Positions 52,129 through 64,000 of a stretch of 64,000 nucleotides of DNA are shown piece after piece. The notes under the pieces were generated by a model. The model did not search any database. It was not told where the DNA came from and was given only the letters and a program-made list of their open reading frames with translations. The stretch spans positions 806,001 through 870,000 of the forward strand of contig JAMXBD010000113.1 in the NCBI GenBank assembly GCA_024138025.1. The letters run 5' to 3'. Numbering within the stretch: position 1 is the stretch's first letter; each line of letters starts with the position of its first letter. This DNA comes from Combretum micranthum. Its lineage: Eukaryota > Streptophyta > Magnoliopsida > Myrtales > Combretaceae. The translations under genes and the position numbers were made by a program.

Positions 52129-52260
52129 TAATTCATATATGTGTAACAATTGCCTTTCACCATTTTGCAATTCCATGTCCTTCACGTTGCAGAGTGCATT
52201 CAATGGCCCCCAATAGTTTTTATGCTGTCGTTATTCTTATAATAGCATGAATTGGTGCAG

Positions 52261-53076
52261 CTGGGAGCCTTTTATCCATTTGCAAGAGACCACTCAGACA
52301 ATACTTCCATCCATCAAGAGCTCTACCTCTGGAGTTCAGTTGCTGCATCAGCTAGAAAGTCTCTTGAGCTTCGTTACCGACTACTTCCATACTTCTATAC
52401 CTTAATGTACGAAGCACATGTCAGGGGAACTCCAATTGCACGGCCTCTTTTTTTCTCATTTCCAGAAGATACCATGACTTATGAAATAAGCTCACAGTTC
52501 CTGATCGGCAAAGAAGTAATGGTATCACCAGTGTTAAGCTCAGGAGCCACCTCAGTTAATGCATATTTCCCGCCAGGAAATTGGTTCGACCTCTTCAATC
52601 ACTCAAATTCATTAAGAGTGGATTCAGGAAAATATATTACATTGAATGCACCAGTTGATCATGCCAATGTGCATATTCGAGGAGGAAACATACTGGCAAT
52701 GCAGGGGGCAGCCATGACAACAGAAGCAGCTAGGAAAACGCCTTTTGAGCTATTGGTAGTTGTCGACAGCAATGGGAGTAGTAGTGGAGAATTGTTCTTG
52801 GATGATGGGAAGGAAGTTGAAATGGGGGGAAGTGGAAGTAAATCATGGACCCTTGTGAGGTTTTACAGTGAAAAAATTGGTCAGAATCTTATCGTTGGAT
52901 CAAGGGTTGTGAATGGAGAATTTGCTTTAAGTCGAAAATGGATAATAGAAAAAGTAACGGTGCTGGGATTGACAAAATCAGGAAACGGTAAGCAATTTGC
53001 TGTTGTTGAGGTCAATGCACTGTCACTTCTCTTAGGAAAGGAATTCAAACTAGAACTAAAACCAAACAGCAAGTGA
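52261..53076 (+). CDS. Copy 2 exon 5: C-terminal domains, intact
   Basis: Fully open from [20 protein letters not shown] through [45 protein letters not shown] and [12 protein letters not shown] to [14 protein letters not shown] and TGA. It lacks about 30 residues that copy 1 and the family carry between the GLTKSGN and [10 protein letters not shown] segments; the reading frame is preserved. This could be a real shortening of a surface loop or an assembly loss. Confidence 0.92.
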   Translation: MGAFYPFARDHSDNTSIHQELYLWSSVAASARKSLELRYRLLPYFYTLMYEAHVRGTPIARPLFFSFPEDTMTYEISSQFLIGKEVMVSPVLSSGATSVNAYFPPGNWFDLFNHSNSLRVDSGKYITLNAPVDHANVHIRGGNILAMQGAAMTTEAARKTPFELLVVVDSNGSSSGELFLDDGKEVEMGGSGSKSWTLVRFYSEKIGQNLIVGSRVVNGEFALSRKWIIEKVTVLGLTKSGNGKQFAVVEVNALSLLLGKEFKLELKPNSK

Positions 53077-54083
53077 AAAAAGCATTAAATATTGTTGCAA
53101 AAAAGGGAAGGGAAAAATCCCACTGACTACACAATATGTACTTGCCAAAATGTTTGGTATGAAAGTTGTAATCTTACAAATCTTATTTATCTTGATACGC
53201 GCAAATAGCTTAATAACTTCCACTTCTTTATCATTCCAGTACAGTCATACGTAACTCTTTAGGAAATGTCAAGTTGCAATGCAAAACACATAAGAGTATT
53301 CATGTTTGATACTCTTGGATTGATGGAACTGTATAAAGATTGCAGTAGTATTCAATTAAAGTATACCTTGCTAAAATGATGATCGCAATTTTTCCTGAAG
53401 GTTAACTAATGAATGCCATAAAGGATAGAAAATCTGCATCATTCTCACTCAATCCCTGGGGCTAATAATTTCTATGAAAAACAAAAAGAACGAATTGGGC
53501 TATAAGTCAAACATTAAATAAGACCTAAATAGAAAAATAATCCAATACTGAAAGAAACTAACAAAAGCTCAAAAAACATAAAATTGTATTTTTCAAGCCT
53601 AAACTACGAAAATTCCCATTTCCCATGGGAATATGACCTTATTTAAACAAATATCTCAACACAACCATAACTATGAAAATGCAACCATACTAATGTACTA
53701 TGCTTGCTCCAATCACCTAATTTCGTCTGCTCTGCCTTGCGTCTCCCATCATTAACTAAGTATTTATATTATCTCTTTCATTCTTCAATAGCTACATCAA
53801 TTGTTCATTGGATTCGAAAAATATGCCATATAAGCAGTGTCTTTGTCGTTCCTGTTCTTGTAGGTTTTGTGTATGACGGAAGGTCATGCCAGCATATTAT
53901 GGTCATTTTTTCCCACATCATCTAATATCTTGTGAGCTACCGTGTCTGTGTTGAATCAAATCTCTCTTTTGTAAACGTTAAGGAAATTACTGCTTACGTG
54001 AGCATCCACGAATAATCTTTCATCTTTTGCGAATTCTTTTTTTAGGTGGAACTTAATAGAACAACAACATCCATCATAGTAAT
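53077..54083. other. 3' flank of copy 2, no gene seen
   Basis: AT-rich sequence with no canonical AATAAA close to the stop. TGTACTTGCCA at about 53140 matches the 3' flank of copy 1, so the duplication extended at least slightly beyond the coding region. The frame 53704-53925 looks random. Confidence 0.4.
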
Positions 54084-54086
54084 TTA

Positions 54087-54545
54087 TGCTGTGTTTGGAA
54101 ATTTTGAGGAGACCAGAAACGGAAAGAAGTGAAAATAAAAGAAGAAAGAGAAAGGAAATGAAAGGAAATATTGTGTTTATTTTTTGTTTGGATTTATGAG
54201 ATAGAAATGGAAGAAAATGGGATGAAATTATTATTTTTGATGTTGTTTAGTATGAATAATAAAGGAAATGAAGAGAAGTGAAATATTTAATAGACTAAAA
54301 TACCCTTTTTTTTTAATTGCTTTAAGGTATTTCTAAGGACATTTCTATCATTTGAATAGTTTCTCTTGATTTCCACCATTTTCATCCTAAAATCGGGCAG
54401 AAAATTTTTGAGCCCCGCTTTCCTCCCATTTCCGTCAACATCATCCCACTTCCGCTGCAAATAAAGTTGCCAAACACAGTCAATTCTTTTCATTTTTCTT
54501 ACCTTCCGTTGGTTTCATTCGACTTCTGCACTACCAAACACAACA
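54087..54545. mobile_element. Tourist-like MITE (PIF/Harbinger type)
   Basis: 459 bases with 12-bp terminal inverted repeats, TGCTGTGTTTGG at the left and TGTTGTGTTTGG as the reverse complement of the right end (11 of 12). It is flanked by TTA on both sides (54084-54086 and 54546-54548), the target duplication used by PIF/Harbinger elements. A second CCAAACACAG at about 54472-54481 is an internal partial repeat. Non-coding. Confidence 0.75.
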
Positions 54546-54548
54546 TTA

Positions 54549-56040
54549 GATTCAAGCGCTAATCTATGGCATACAAAAGCACAAGTCGCAATAACTAGTA
54601 GTTTATGATAACAACCAGCGAGGAACATTACTTGCAAGACACAAACACAAAAACGGAATCAAATTCAAGAATAGAATAATAAAGCGCAAACTCATCACCA
54701 TAAGCGTTACATGTCTTGACTATGAGTTCAATTAGGATTTCAATAGGGTTTTTGATACAGATTATGGGTTAGCGCTAACGGTTTCGAGTAAGAGAATTTG
54801 ATGGGCTTTTCCCTTGGGGTTCGAGAATTTGCATTAGGCCGTTTTGACTAATTTTGATCTGGGAAAAGGAAAAAGAAAAAAGAAATGGGGATAAGGAAAA
54901 AAAAATAATAACATTTGAGAAAATACACAAATATTTGGATAAAAAATAATAAAAATATATGCAAGTTGAATTTATCTATTGAATAAATGAGAGCAAGAGA
55001 TTAAGTTATAAATGTCAGACCTTGTTTTTGAAAAGACAAGATCACTATAATTATGGTGATCTCATCTCTTTTAAGAGACGATGTTAGTATATTATAATCT
55101 CGTTCCTCTAAAAGATGAGTTCGATTTGCTTATTTATAGGATTATTTTTGCTCTAGTGACAATTGTGTAATTTTTTAAAAATGTTATTATTTTTTCCTCA
55201 TTAAAAAAAGCACTTTCTTGTTTAGAAAAAAAAAATAAAAAAATAAATAAAAGATCAATACTTTTTTTAAAATTACAAAAATAAGTACACCAAGAATCAT
55301 ATCTTAAAACACGATAATGTTGAAAACAGTGTCCATATAGAATACACAATACAATGAAGTCGACCTTCATTTTATTATAAAGTTAGAATAGAATATAGAT
55401 AAATAAAATATTGAGTTGACTGTGCATTGACAAAGGTCACAAAGCCAAATAATCCCTTGACGCCATGCTAGATGGTTAGGGGTTGTGCTATCAATAAGTG
55501 GCTTCGACAAAACGATTATTTTTCTTTTGGCGAGAAGCTCATCACTCCAACCAAATGGTTAAAAAAAAATTATAAAAATATAAATTAAAGAAAAAAAATT
55601 ATAAAATTATCATTGTTATGAAAATGCTATATAAGGATTTATATGGGTATCACATTTCTAACATGTAATATAATAATATACTCTGACAAACTTTTGAAAG
55701 TAGGTATATCACATGACGAACATGTGATATAGGTTTGAATGTGTATCTCATGTTGATCATGCGATATACATTGAATAATTGTACGTGTATCATATGTTCA
55801 GTATGCAATAAACAAAAAAAAAAAAATATATCGCTTGTTCGACATGTAATATAGTGATAATAATTATGTAATTATTTTATTCAAATTATATTCATGTAAT
55901 TTTTTTTAAATGATGGTTAAACATAAAATAATCTCGGTACGATAAGTTACCTAGTTCACCTCGATTCAACCACATAGGTTTAGCTTGTGCAACTTGCTTC
56001 CCTATGTCCACATTGGTAAGTGTATGCTAGAGTTCGTCAA
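54549..56040. other. AT-rich intergenic sequence with hairpin repeats
   Basis: No gene seen. It contains short hairpin-forming repeats at about 55630-55855 (separate entry). An AT-rich low-complexity zone (55150-55300) accounts for the frame 55134-55370. Confidence 0.4.
55630..55855. repeat. Five diverged hairpin units TATCACATG-loop-CATGTGATA
   Basis: Five imperfect copies at about 50-55 base spacing. The best one, 55705-55731, is a perfect inverted repeat with 11-base arms (TATATCACATG and CATGTGATATA) and a 5-base loop. The others are weakened by substitutions. Confidence 0.75.
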
Positions 56041-56043
56041 ACC

Positions 56044-56294
56044 AATGGTGTGCAAAATAATTGAAGAAATTGAAAAACTAAACTGAAACTGGAAAACTAA
56101 TATAAAAAATATGGTTAATCGGCCCGTTGATTTCGATTTAAGATTATGGTTTTTGTTTTTTTCGATTTTAGGTTTTCGTTTTTGGTTTCGGTTTTAATTG
56201 ATAACCACAAAAAACCGATGATTAATGTTTAACTATTCCAATAGTTATAAATATATAATATACATAATATTATTTTTAAAATATATATACATAT

Positions 56295-56340
<46 letters not shown>

Positions 56341-56754
56341 ATTTACATATATTTTATTTTCCTTAAATTTTGATTAAAGTACTATGTTTTGTCCTATATT
56401 TGATGGGAGTTAATGTGGTAATTGATTTGGTTTGATTTTGTTGATGATGATACATCCAAAGACTTATTTTTCTCCTTTTTCTTAATTTGGTTTTCCTTTT
56501 TTTTAACCTCTTGTAATATATATAATAATTTAAAGATAAACTCTATGAAAAAGGCTAAAAAAAAGATTTGTTGAAACTATTATGTTGAACAGTTAAAAAC
56601 TGAAAAAAAAAAATAACCGAAAAAAGGTTAATCATTAGGGCGGTTAATCATTTATATGGGACCGATTAATGATCGAGATATCAAAAAACCGATCATTATT
56701 GTTAGGTTAAAAAATAGGGTTACAGATCGGTTAATCAAACTGTGAACAACCCTA
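56044..56754. mobile_element. Possible non-autonomous hAT-like element
   Basis: The left end CAATGGTGTGCA and the right end, read in reverse as TAGGGTTGTTCA, are similar (hAT-like TIRs). The body is rich in GGTTTTCGGTTT and TTAACCGA words typical of plant hAT derivatives. Flanks GTCAAAC and GTTGAAC are similar but not identical. Non-coding. Confidence 0.35.
56301..56334. repeat. Microsatellite (CA)17
   Basis: Uninterrupted CA run inside the possible hAT-like element. Confidence 0.95.
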
Positions 56755-56914
56755 TGTTGAACTATTGAATAACGTGGTTTAGATGATAATGCTTCACGAT
56801 ATAGAAGGAGATGAGTGACATTTGTGCCAACTAGATGCCACTACTTACTTAATAGTAGAAGACCTACGAAACTATGAGTTTGTAATTCTAGTGATATAGT
56901 AGTTAAACTATACA

Positions 56915-59585
56915 TGTAAGGACTCAGATTCACAACATATTTTAAACATGCAAATTCAGTCCCTAGTCACATGTAACCTGCAATATTACATGTAAAGCCA
57001 TCCATAAAGAAAGAGTTTATATCAATTGTTTGTCCAAACTTGTTATGAGAACTATTTCAAAAGTATCTCATTATGTGAAACATGATACATTATATTACAA
57101 AACTTCATTGTCCTTTCACATTAAGATAAAGGACTTTAATACATATGTTTGTACTTAAGATTTACAAATCATAGGCTTAAGATCAAACCTACAACAAAAT
57201 ATATATAAGTTTATCAAAATAACTAACATCTATTACATTGTTCCAAAAACATTCCTCCTATTTTATCACAAAAGCTTTCTACCATCAAGGTCGGGGTTCC
57301 TAATAATCCAATTCATCCAAAAAGTCCTCAAAATCAATTCCATATTCAAATTGAGTATAAAACTCGTTTTCATCAGAACCTGAAATAGAAATTCATGAGC
57401 GAGAGGCCTAGTACACAAATAACACAAACATATATGAAGTGACAAGCTCAGTTAAACTATATGCAATTCTTCAACCATTAATTTATTATCTAATAATTAA
57501 GTTTATCAATCAACAAAGGAGTATTCAAACTCCAGGACAACCATTGGGAAGCTAGGGATCTTGAGTAATAGCAGCTGCTCAGGGGGTTGATATAGACAGC
57601 CTGAATACCTATATCCCATATATCTAACTGAAAACGAATAGTAATTTCATCTAGGGTTAATAGCCATTAGTCAACTTAACATAATCCATAATATCACTTT
57701 GTTCAATTGGTCTCATAAACGTGAACTAATCATATTATTTCTTCTTAAGAATAGCAAATGTTACACTTACTATTCTCCCTATCGATTACCCACTGAGCCA
57801 TTAATAAATTGTCAAATTATAATGACAGGGGTGGCTCAGGCACTTAAACTACCATGTTAACCTTGTTAATAGGGTTGCTGCTCCCCGGACCAAATTCAAC
57901 GGCGAAAAGCACAATCAATACAAACTTTTTTTAAACCATCTTTAATTAAGATCAAATTAGGATATGCCTATCCTAAGGAAACATCAACCAAGTTACCGAT
58001 ACTGAAGTATTTCTCAAAGGATTAGCCGACGCACTCAACTGAGGATGTGAATCTATTGCAAGAAATTCATTCCATATGAAACATTACTTACTCTAATTTG
58101 GATATTAAACACTATTAGTTGCTAAGCTTAACATTCATCAAATTCAAGTAAAACTCATTTTAAAGCATAACTTATTATTTATACATATAATAGGGTCAAG
58201 TAAGCTTTTTACTTAATCACCAACTAAGCAATAAATAAATAAACACGTATAAAATTACAAAATTATAATAAACAAATTTAATTTAATTTTTTTTTTAAAA
58301 ATATAAGGTACGTCAACTCAACGTCGACGACATAAATGGACAATATCGGCGCTATTTAAGACAGACTAGATTTGTGCAAACATTAGTAAGTAAAACACCC
58401 TTATATACAAGCTATTTCTAAGATCGTTTGAACCCAAGAAAAACACACGAAAAGCTCTAGAGAGTGAGACACCCTCCCATACAAGCCATTTTAAGGGGTA
58501 TATGGCCCATATACATTTCCATACAGGCCGTATGACAGGATATTTGAATTTTCTGAACTTCTCCTATTTTCAAACTTGATTTTTACACAATTTTTACATA
58601 TCTAACTATACTCTAAGCTCCATATAAGCATCATATAATATACTATATGCACTTAATAACTCAAAACATGTATAGGCTTCACTTCTAAACATCAAACAAC
58701 TCCCACAACATTACTCAACAAATATCAAATCCTTCATCTCCCAATTTTATCAACTCATGCATAACTCAAAACAACTTCTACACATACTACAACTTATTCA
58801 CCACAACTCATCTATCCCCAAACACTTCAACACTTCCATATACTTGTTCAACACACTCCAAACTCATTTATCTCTATTGATTACCATGAATCATCAAACA
58901 ACTTCATATAAAAAATCCATTCATCTACTCAAACACTTACACTATCACCACAAGCTAGTCATCACAATATCAAGAACTCATATAACACCATAATCTTACT
59001 TAGATCAGTAGCATAACATACAAATCACCAAGAAGTCCTTATAACATAAAATTCCACATTCTAGGAGAAATTTAAAAACTAATAATCACATAAACTAACA
59101 AATCATTGCCTTATATCACTTGTTTTTGAGAATCTAACCTTAATGCAAGCCTTGGGAAGATTATTTGAGTCAAATGGAAGAAGAAAAATGGATTGTTGAT
59201 GTTATTATTGGAATCAGTTTGGAAGTTCTATTTTAGGGTCTGTTTTAACTTTGTAAATTGTCAAAAGAAATGAGATGTGTTTATCCTTTTATTTGACTTC
59301 TAGGGGCAGTTGACATTTAGAGAAGTGAGAGGGCTTTTGCTTGTGTTTAGGTTTAGATTTAGGTCTAATTTGAGCTTAAGTTTGGGAGTTAAAGTTTATA
59401 AATGCTTGGGCTCCATAATCTGCTATAGTAGGACATGAAATTGGCTTAAACAAAACAAACACTACAAACTCATATATTAATTTACACTAACACATCAAAT
59501 TCTCATTAACTAAACTCTTAACAAAATTCATAGTTTAATCAACGTATATATTCAATTAATATGCATTGAAATTTTGGATATTTCA
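56915..59585 (-). mobile_element. 2.67-kb solo LTR of the TGAAATA family
   Basis: The exact 5-bp duplication ATACA flanks it (56910-56914 and 59586-59590). On the minus strand it starts TGAAATATCC and ends CCTTACA. It matches 44912-48546 in reverse over several stretches: the start; the conserved box around 57520-57680; and CCCTAGATG..ATTA near 57650. Its motif cassette (about 58468-58538) uses other words (CATACAGGCCGTATG) than the sister LTR. The frame 58757-58993 is not a gene. Confidence 0.8.
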
Positions 59586-59939
59586 ATACATGAGTACATT
59601 AGATTATTACATGCTCAAGTACTTGTCATGCATCGGTTGCTAAGTAACGCCTAAATTTATCTCTAAGTAGGGCTGCAAGTGAGTTGAGTTGAGTTGAGTT
59701 AAGTTTTTGAAGGCTTAGGCTTAGCTAGTTTGAAAAATTAATGAGCTTAAGCTAAGCCAACTTTTACTAAGCTTGGAAGCTTCTTCTTAAGCCCAAGTTT
59801 GTTGAGGAATCTTGATTGTAGGCTGATTATTTATAATCCCTTCCACATTAAACTCATAGAATTTCATTACTCTTATTGCTTTGTAAATTTCATTATTAGG
59901 TTTAACTATAATCTAGAATATTTACATCATCCTATCTAT

Positions 59940-60777
59940 GTGATTGTGTGCAACTCCTTTTGACCATGTAGATTTACTCAAACATATGATTTCTTAATCT
60001 ATATACATGAAATCTAACATTGAATTTGTTCACTCTTGAATATGGATAACAAGTTTCCTAAGTCCAATCTAACACATTAGCTGCATGGGTCAACCCATTG
60101 GGCTAATGCCTAGCTTCTAACAATAGAGGCTAATGCCTCACTAGGGCGCCCTTCACTTTAGCTTGAGGTACCAATTGACCATTATTGCATCTAGACTGGA
60201 TCCCATCCAATGTCACTTGGCACCATCTCCTTACTTGGGTTTAACATGAGTGAACATGAATTAGTGGCCACACCTTACATCTACTATAATTGTCAACAAT
60301 CGCCTACTCACCCATCATAACGTACTGAACCACCAGTAATCCACTCGTTATGAATATCTCCTCCCACTCAAGGTAATGTCACTTGGACTCTCTCTCCTCT
60401 CTCTCATACTTATTATCTACACCCATATGAACATGCATATTGACTTAAGAATTAGAGTGACTACACTGGGTCCAACTCTGGCATGCCACTAAGTGTGTTC
60501 TGTTTTGCAAGTTTTATATGCACATGAGTCTAGCTTAGTGATTTCATCTATAGGCTTTACCAAATTAGAACTTTTGGAAGATACATGTACTAGCTATAAA
60601 GATGAAAAAAATAATCAAGTACACATAATTAGATTCAAGAAAGCAATAATTCCATTGAAAAAGAAACAAAAGTCGATCACATTATTCTCTACAAATTCAT
60701 CAAGCATTGGTATAAAAGATTTACTCTTTATTAAACATAAACATGAAATCAATAGAAAGAGTAAAATCTAAACAATC

Positions 60778-60850
<73 letters not shown>

Positions 60851-63088
60851 TAGACTTTAAATCTTGGCTGAAAAAATGTTATTCTCTTCTTGCTTTTACT
60901 CTCTCTTCAAGATGGATCTTTTTCTTGCTACTTAACTCTTTGACTCCTTTTGATGTGTGTGTGTGTGTGTGTGTTGGTGATGGTAGGTGGTGGGACAATA
61001 GGGTAACATTACAAAACTCGAGGAAGCACACAACCTAGGTTCAATGTCATGTTTCTAGGTGTGTTCTTCTCAAATAAAAATAAATTGAAAGCATTATTTT
61101 TTTTATGGTGCATGGGTCATGTGGCAGGTGGTTATTCATCGATAGAGTAATGGGCCTGCAATCATAGAAATCAGTTAGTGCTACACCTAGGGGTTGTTTG
61201 ACATGGCAACTTTGATTCTTAAATTAACAGTCGACTTGAGATAATAAACACTATAGGAATGGTGGAAATGGTAATGTTGTGTCCCTTTATCTTTGAGGGT
61301 ATGAGTATAATTATATCCTTTGGTCATATCCCAATTAGAGGCCCAACAAAAATTTGCTCTACGTCAACTTGAGTCTATAAGAAGGTAGGTGACCTTGGAA
61401 TTGAGCTGGTCTTCATATTAAGTAGTGGTGGGCATACCAGGCAGTGTTCGTTAAGGAAGTTAGAGTAAGGAGCACAGATGTGGTCCTCAGTTTATGTAGT
61501 TAGGAAAGGAGCTAAACTAGTCCCTATGTGACCAATGTTTGCATGTGACCGAGGCTCCTTTTGAAGCTTTAGCTAAGGGTTGCAGCTTTTATGCAAGGGG
61601 GGTCTCTTAGGTCGGGGGGAGTAGAGGGTCCTTTGACCAAAGTACTCAAGAGGTGTTTATAGGTTTCTAGATCATAAGGAGGATATAGGACTTGTAGGTT
61701 ATGTTAGATATTCTCTATCAATGAACCATGTACACAAGGGTGTTTTTACCTATGTATCTCTTTAATCTCCAAAGTTCTTCATGTTCAATGCACGGTGGCA
61801 ATCACAAATGTACTCTTGGGGTATGTACTTTGTTCATGCTTCAAAATTTCTTTAAATAAATTCCAAAAAACATGAAACTTAATTAAATTTTTCCAAATAT
61901 GATCTAAAAATCCTAAAATTAAAATATTATTTATTTAAGTGTGTTTTCACCCATATATCTCTTTAATCTTAAAATTCCTTCATGTTTAATGTACGATGGT
62001 AATAGCAAGTGTATTCTTGGGGTATGTACTTTGTTCATGCTTCAAACTGTCTCTAAATAAACTCCAAAACACATGAAACTTAATTGAATTTTTCTAAATA
62101 TGCTCTATAACTTGTACAATTAAATTCAGTTAAGCGCAAAAAATTAAGCAAACCACCCTTAAAACAATGAAGAGAAATGTCCAATTCAACCTATAAAATG
62201 GGTACATATAAGCTCTACCACTCCACCATTATAGTCATACCTCATTAAGGCTTAAGAAAAGCTTAACAAGGGACAAGCTCCTTCTAATAACTTAGCTCTA
62301 TAAAAGCTTACACTTCCTTTAAAGAAAGGTAAAAAACTCAGGCAACTCTTACCTTAAAATAACAAAGCTCAAAATCAATTACAAAAAGTGAGGCTCTTGT
62401 CCATTTAAGCAGAAGATAGGTAAAGTCCGAGTACATTACCTTTGAAAAAGTTTTCACAAATTCTCTTCCACAGAGAGAGAAAGATAAAAGTAACTCTACT
62501 CCTAACTTGTGAAGCCTAAGTCTAGCCACATAAAAGATGATAATAATTAAATAAATAACTAAATATAGGTCTCCTACCAACCACAAAGCCCTTATCAATA
62601 AACCTAGGGCCTAACCTAACCATCTTGGTAAAGATCGGTGGAATCTAATAAAGAATTTAACACTATCCAAACATGGACTGCCTAGAGCCTACATGGGACG
62701 TTAAACTCAAAATAAGATGAGCTTCAGTCTCTTGTCTAGATGATTAGCAAGCTTACTCAACTTCGCACTCCTTCTCTTATTAGCTTAGGAACGTAATGCT
62801 CCTTCTAATTGTAGCACCACAGCATGCCTACATTAGAGGGTTAGGCATGGTAAATGGATCGTGTCGTGCCATTTGCATGCTAAATTTTGTGTACTTTGTG
62901 TCCGCATGCTTTTATGTGCCCAGCCCATTTGTGCTCGCATGCCATGCTTCCTATGTTTTTTTTCCACATGCCTTTGTGTGCTGTGTTACGTGTCTTTAAT
63001 CGGGTTCGGTTTTTGTATAGTTTTCAATTTATTTGTTTTTCTAACTTGTTTTTTTTTTTTTTTTTTTTCTGATGGGTTATTGGTTTTT
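59940..63088 (+). repeat. Dispersed 3.1-kb repeat, right (uninterrupted) copy
   Basis: Counterpart of 39668-49208 without the two solo LTRs. It shows single-copy target sequence at both insertion points (about 61158, CAATC; about 62440, ATTAC). Ends are fuzzy: similarity fades upstream of about 59940 and after the GGTTTTT at about 63088. It contains a (TAA)n array and a (GT)n run (60955-60973). No gene is recognised; frames such as 60493-60771 and 62338-62598 are not conserved as protein in the left copy. Confidence 0.75.
60779..60849. repeat. Microsatellite (TAA)n
   Basis: About 23 units with one interruption near 60810. The left copy of the repeat has only ATTATTAATTG at this place, so the array expanded in the right copy. 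Confidence 0.95.
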
Positions 63089-63204
63089 TGATATTTTGAA
63101 TATGGAAATTACTCAAATAAGTTGTAAAAATTTTATAATGTAAATTTAATAAACTAATTTTTACATTATGGAATATAAAACAATGAATAAAGAATAATAC
63201 CATT

Positions 63205-64000
63205 TGAAATACACAAAACCTCTACCTAAGTTGGAAATTAAGTTTAGATAGATTAAATAAATAAAATGAATTATAGGTATAATTAGACAAGTTGACATAA
63301 TCAGATTAGTAGTTAATTATGTTGAAATTTGAGATTTTAAATTCCTAAACCTGTAAACATGTTGTTTAAATGTTTAGTAGATTCCTAAACCCTTAAATTT
63401 TAGCTTGAATTTCAATTCTTTAATCCTCATAAAATTTGATTTCATCTACTTGTATAAAAATATCAGTTCGTAAACCCAAACTCAAATTAAATATCATTTT
63501 GATCTAAATTAAATTCTATATTAAGATCTTAATTTCTAATCTATTGATTCCAAAATCTCTTTTAAGTAATTTTAGAACTAAAGATATTGATCTGAAAGTT
63601 CTAAACCTAATACTTTTATTCTAAATATCTTAATTTAACCCTTATCCTTTCCTTTTCTTTTTATTTCCTTCACTTGCCTCTTCTTTCATTCTTTTTCCTT
63701 CTCTCTCTCTTTTATTCTCTCTTTCTCGTATCTTATTCCTCTTCTTCTTCTTTCCTTTTTATTTTTCTCTCTCATAATTCAACTATGGATCTCAAATTCA
63801 AGAAGACAAGAAGAGAAATCAAAATTAAAAGATGAGACAAGAGAAGGAAATTAAGTTAGAAATGGCTCCAACAACATGAAAGAATATTGAATTACATGCT
63901 TTTACTAAAAGATAAGTGTTGTTGTTTTTCTTGTTTTCATCGTTGTTATTACATATATATGATGAATTGATGTTAGCTATAAGTAGAAATTATTATAAAG
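63205..64000 (+). mobile_element. TGAAATA-family LTR, 5' part, runs off the window
   Basis: Starts TGAAATACAC and is colinear with 44912-45740: the TTTAGATAGATT and ATTATAGG segments, ACAAGTTGACA, then the pyrimidine-rich tract and GATGAATT near the end. The left flank CCATT (63200-63204) would be the target duplication to look for beyond the window. Confidence 0.7.

Overview
The window looks like transposon-rich nuclear DNA from a eudicot plant. It is AT-rich. The only host-type genes have short GT-AG introns and match plant apoplastic alpha-glucosidases (glycoside hydrolase family 31, GH31). Almost everything else is plant-type LTR retrotransposon or hAT DNA transposon sequence. I see no bacterial-style operons, CRISPR arrays, tRNA genes or rRNA genes.

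Layout. 1-12.4 kb holds decayed minus-strand Ty3/gypsy material: a gag remnant with a primer-binding site, then a Tat/Ogre-like gag-protease remnant with an extra upstream ORF. 12.7-21.2 kb is a solo LTR (target-site duplication, TSD, ACCTT) split by a 7.4-kb hAT element (8-bp TSD GTATTTTA). That hAT carries a broken transposase and a further LTR-like insertion. 24.1-28.0 kb is alpha-glucosidase copy 1 on the minus strand. 30-33 kb is an unresolved LTR-like element. 33.5-38.4 kb is a nested set: a short non-autonomous LTR element (TSD ATAGC) contains a 1.1-kb mini-LTR element (TSD AATTA) in one LTR and a 1.4-kb solo LTR (TSD AATAT) in its interior. 39.7-49.2 kb is a dispersed repeat split by two large solo LTRs (TSDs CAATC and ATTAT). 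49.9-53.1 kb is alpha-glucosidase copy 2 on the plus strand. 54.1-56.8 kb has small inverted-repeat elements. 56.9-59.6 kb is another large solo LTR (TSD ATACA). 59.9-63.1 kb is a second, uninterrupted copy of the 39.7-49.2 kb repeat. A further large LTR starts at 63.2 kb and runs off the window.

The two alpha-glucosidase copies are head to head and about 22 kb apart. They share the same five-exon structure and intron phases. As given, neither can be translated end to end: both carry several 1-2 base indels, while exon boundaries, splice sites and most of the protein sequence are well kept. This means either recent pseudogenisation of both copies or uncorrected indel errors in the assembly; raw reads or transcripts would decide. 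The clearest new information is the history of nested insertions. Most boundaries rest on exact target-site duplications, and several are confirmed by an uninterrupted paralogous copy elsewhere in the window. I found no convincing novel defence or metabolic system.
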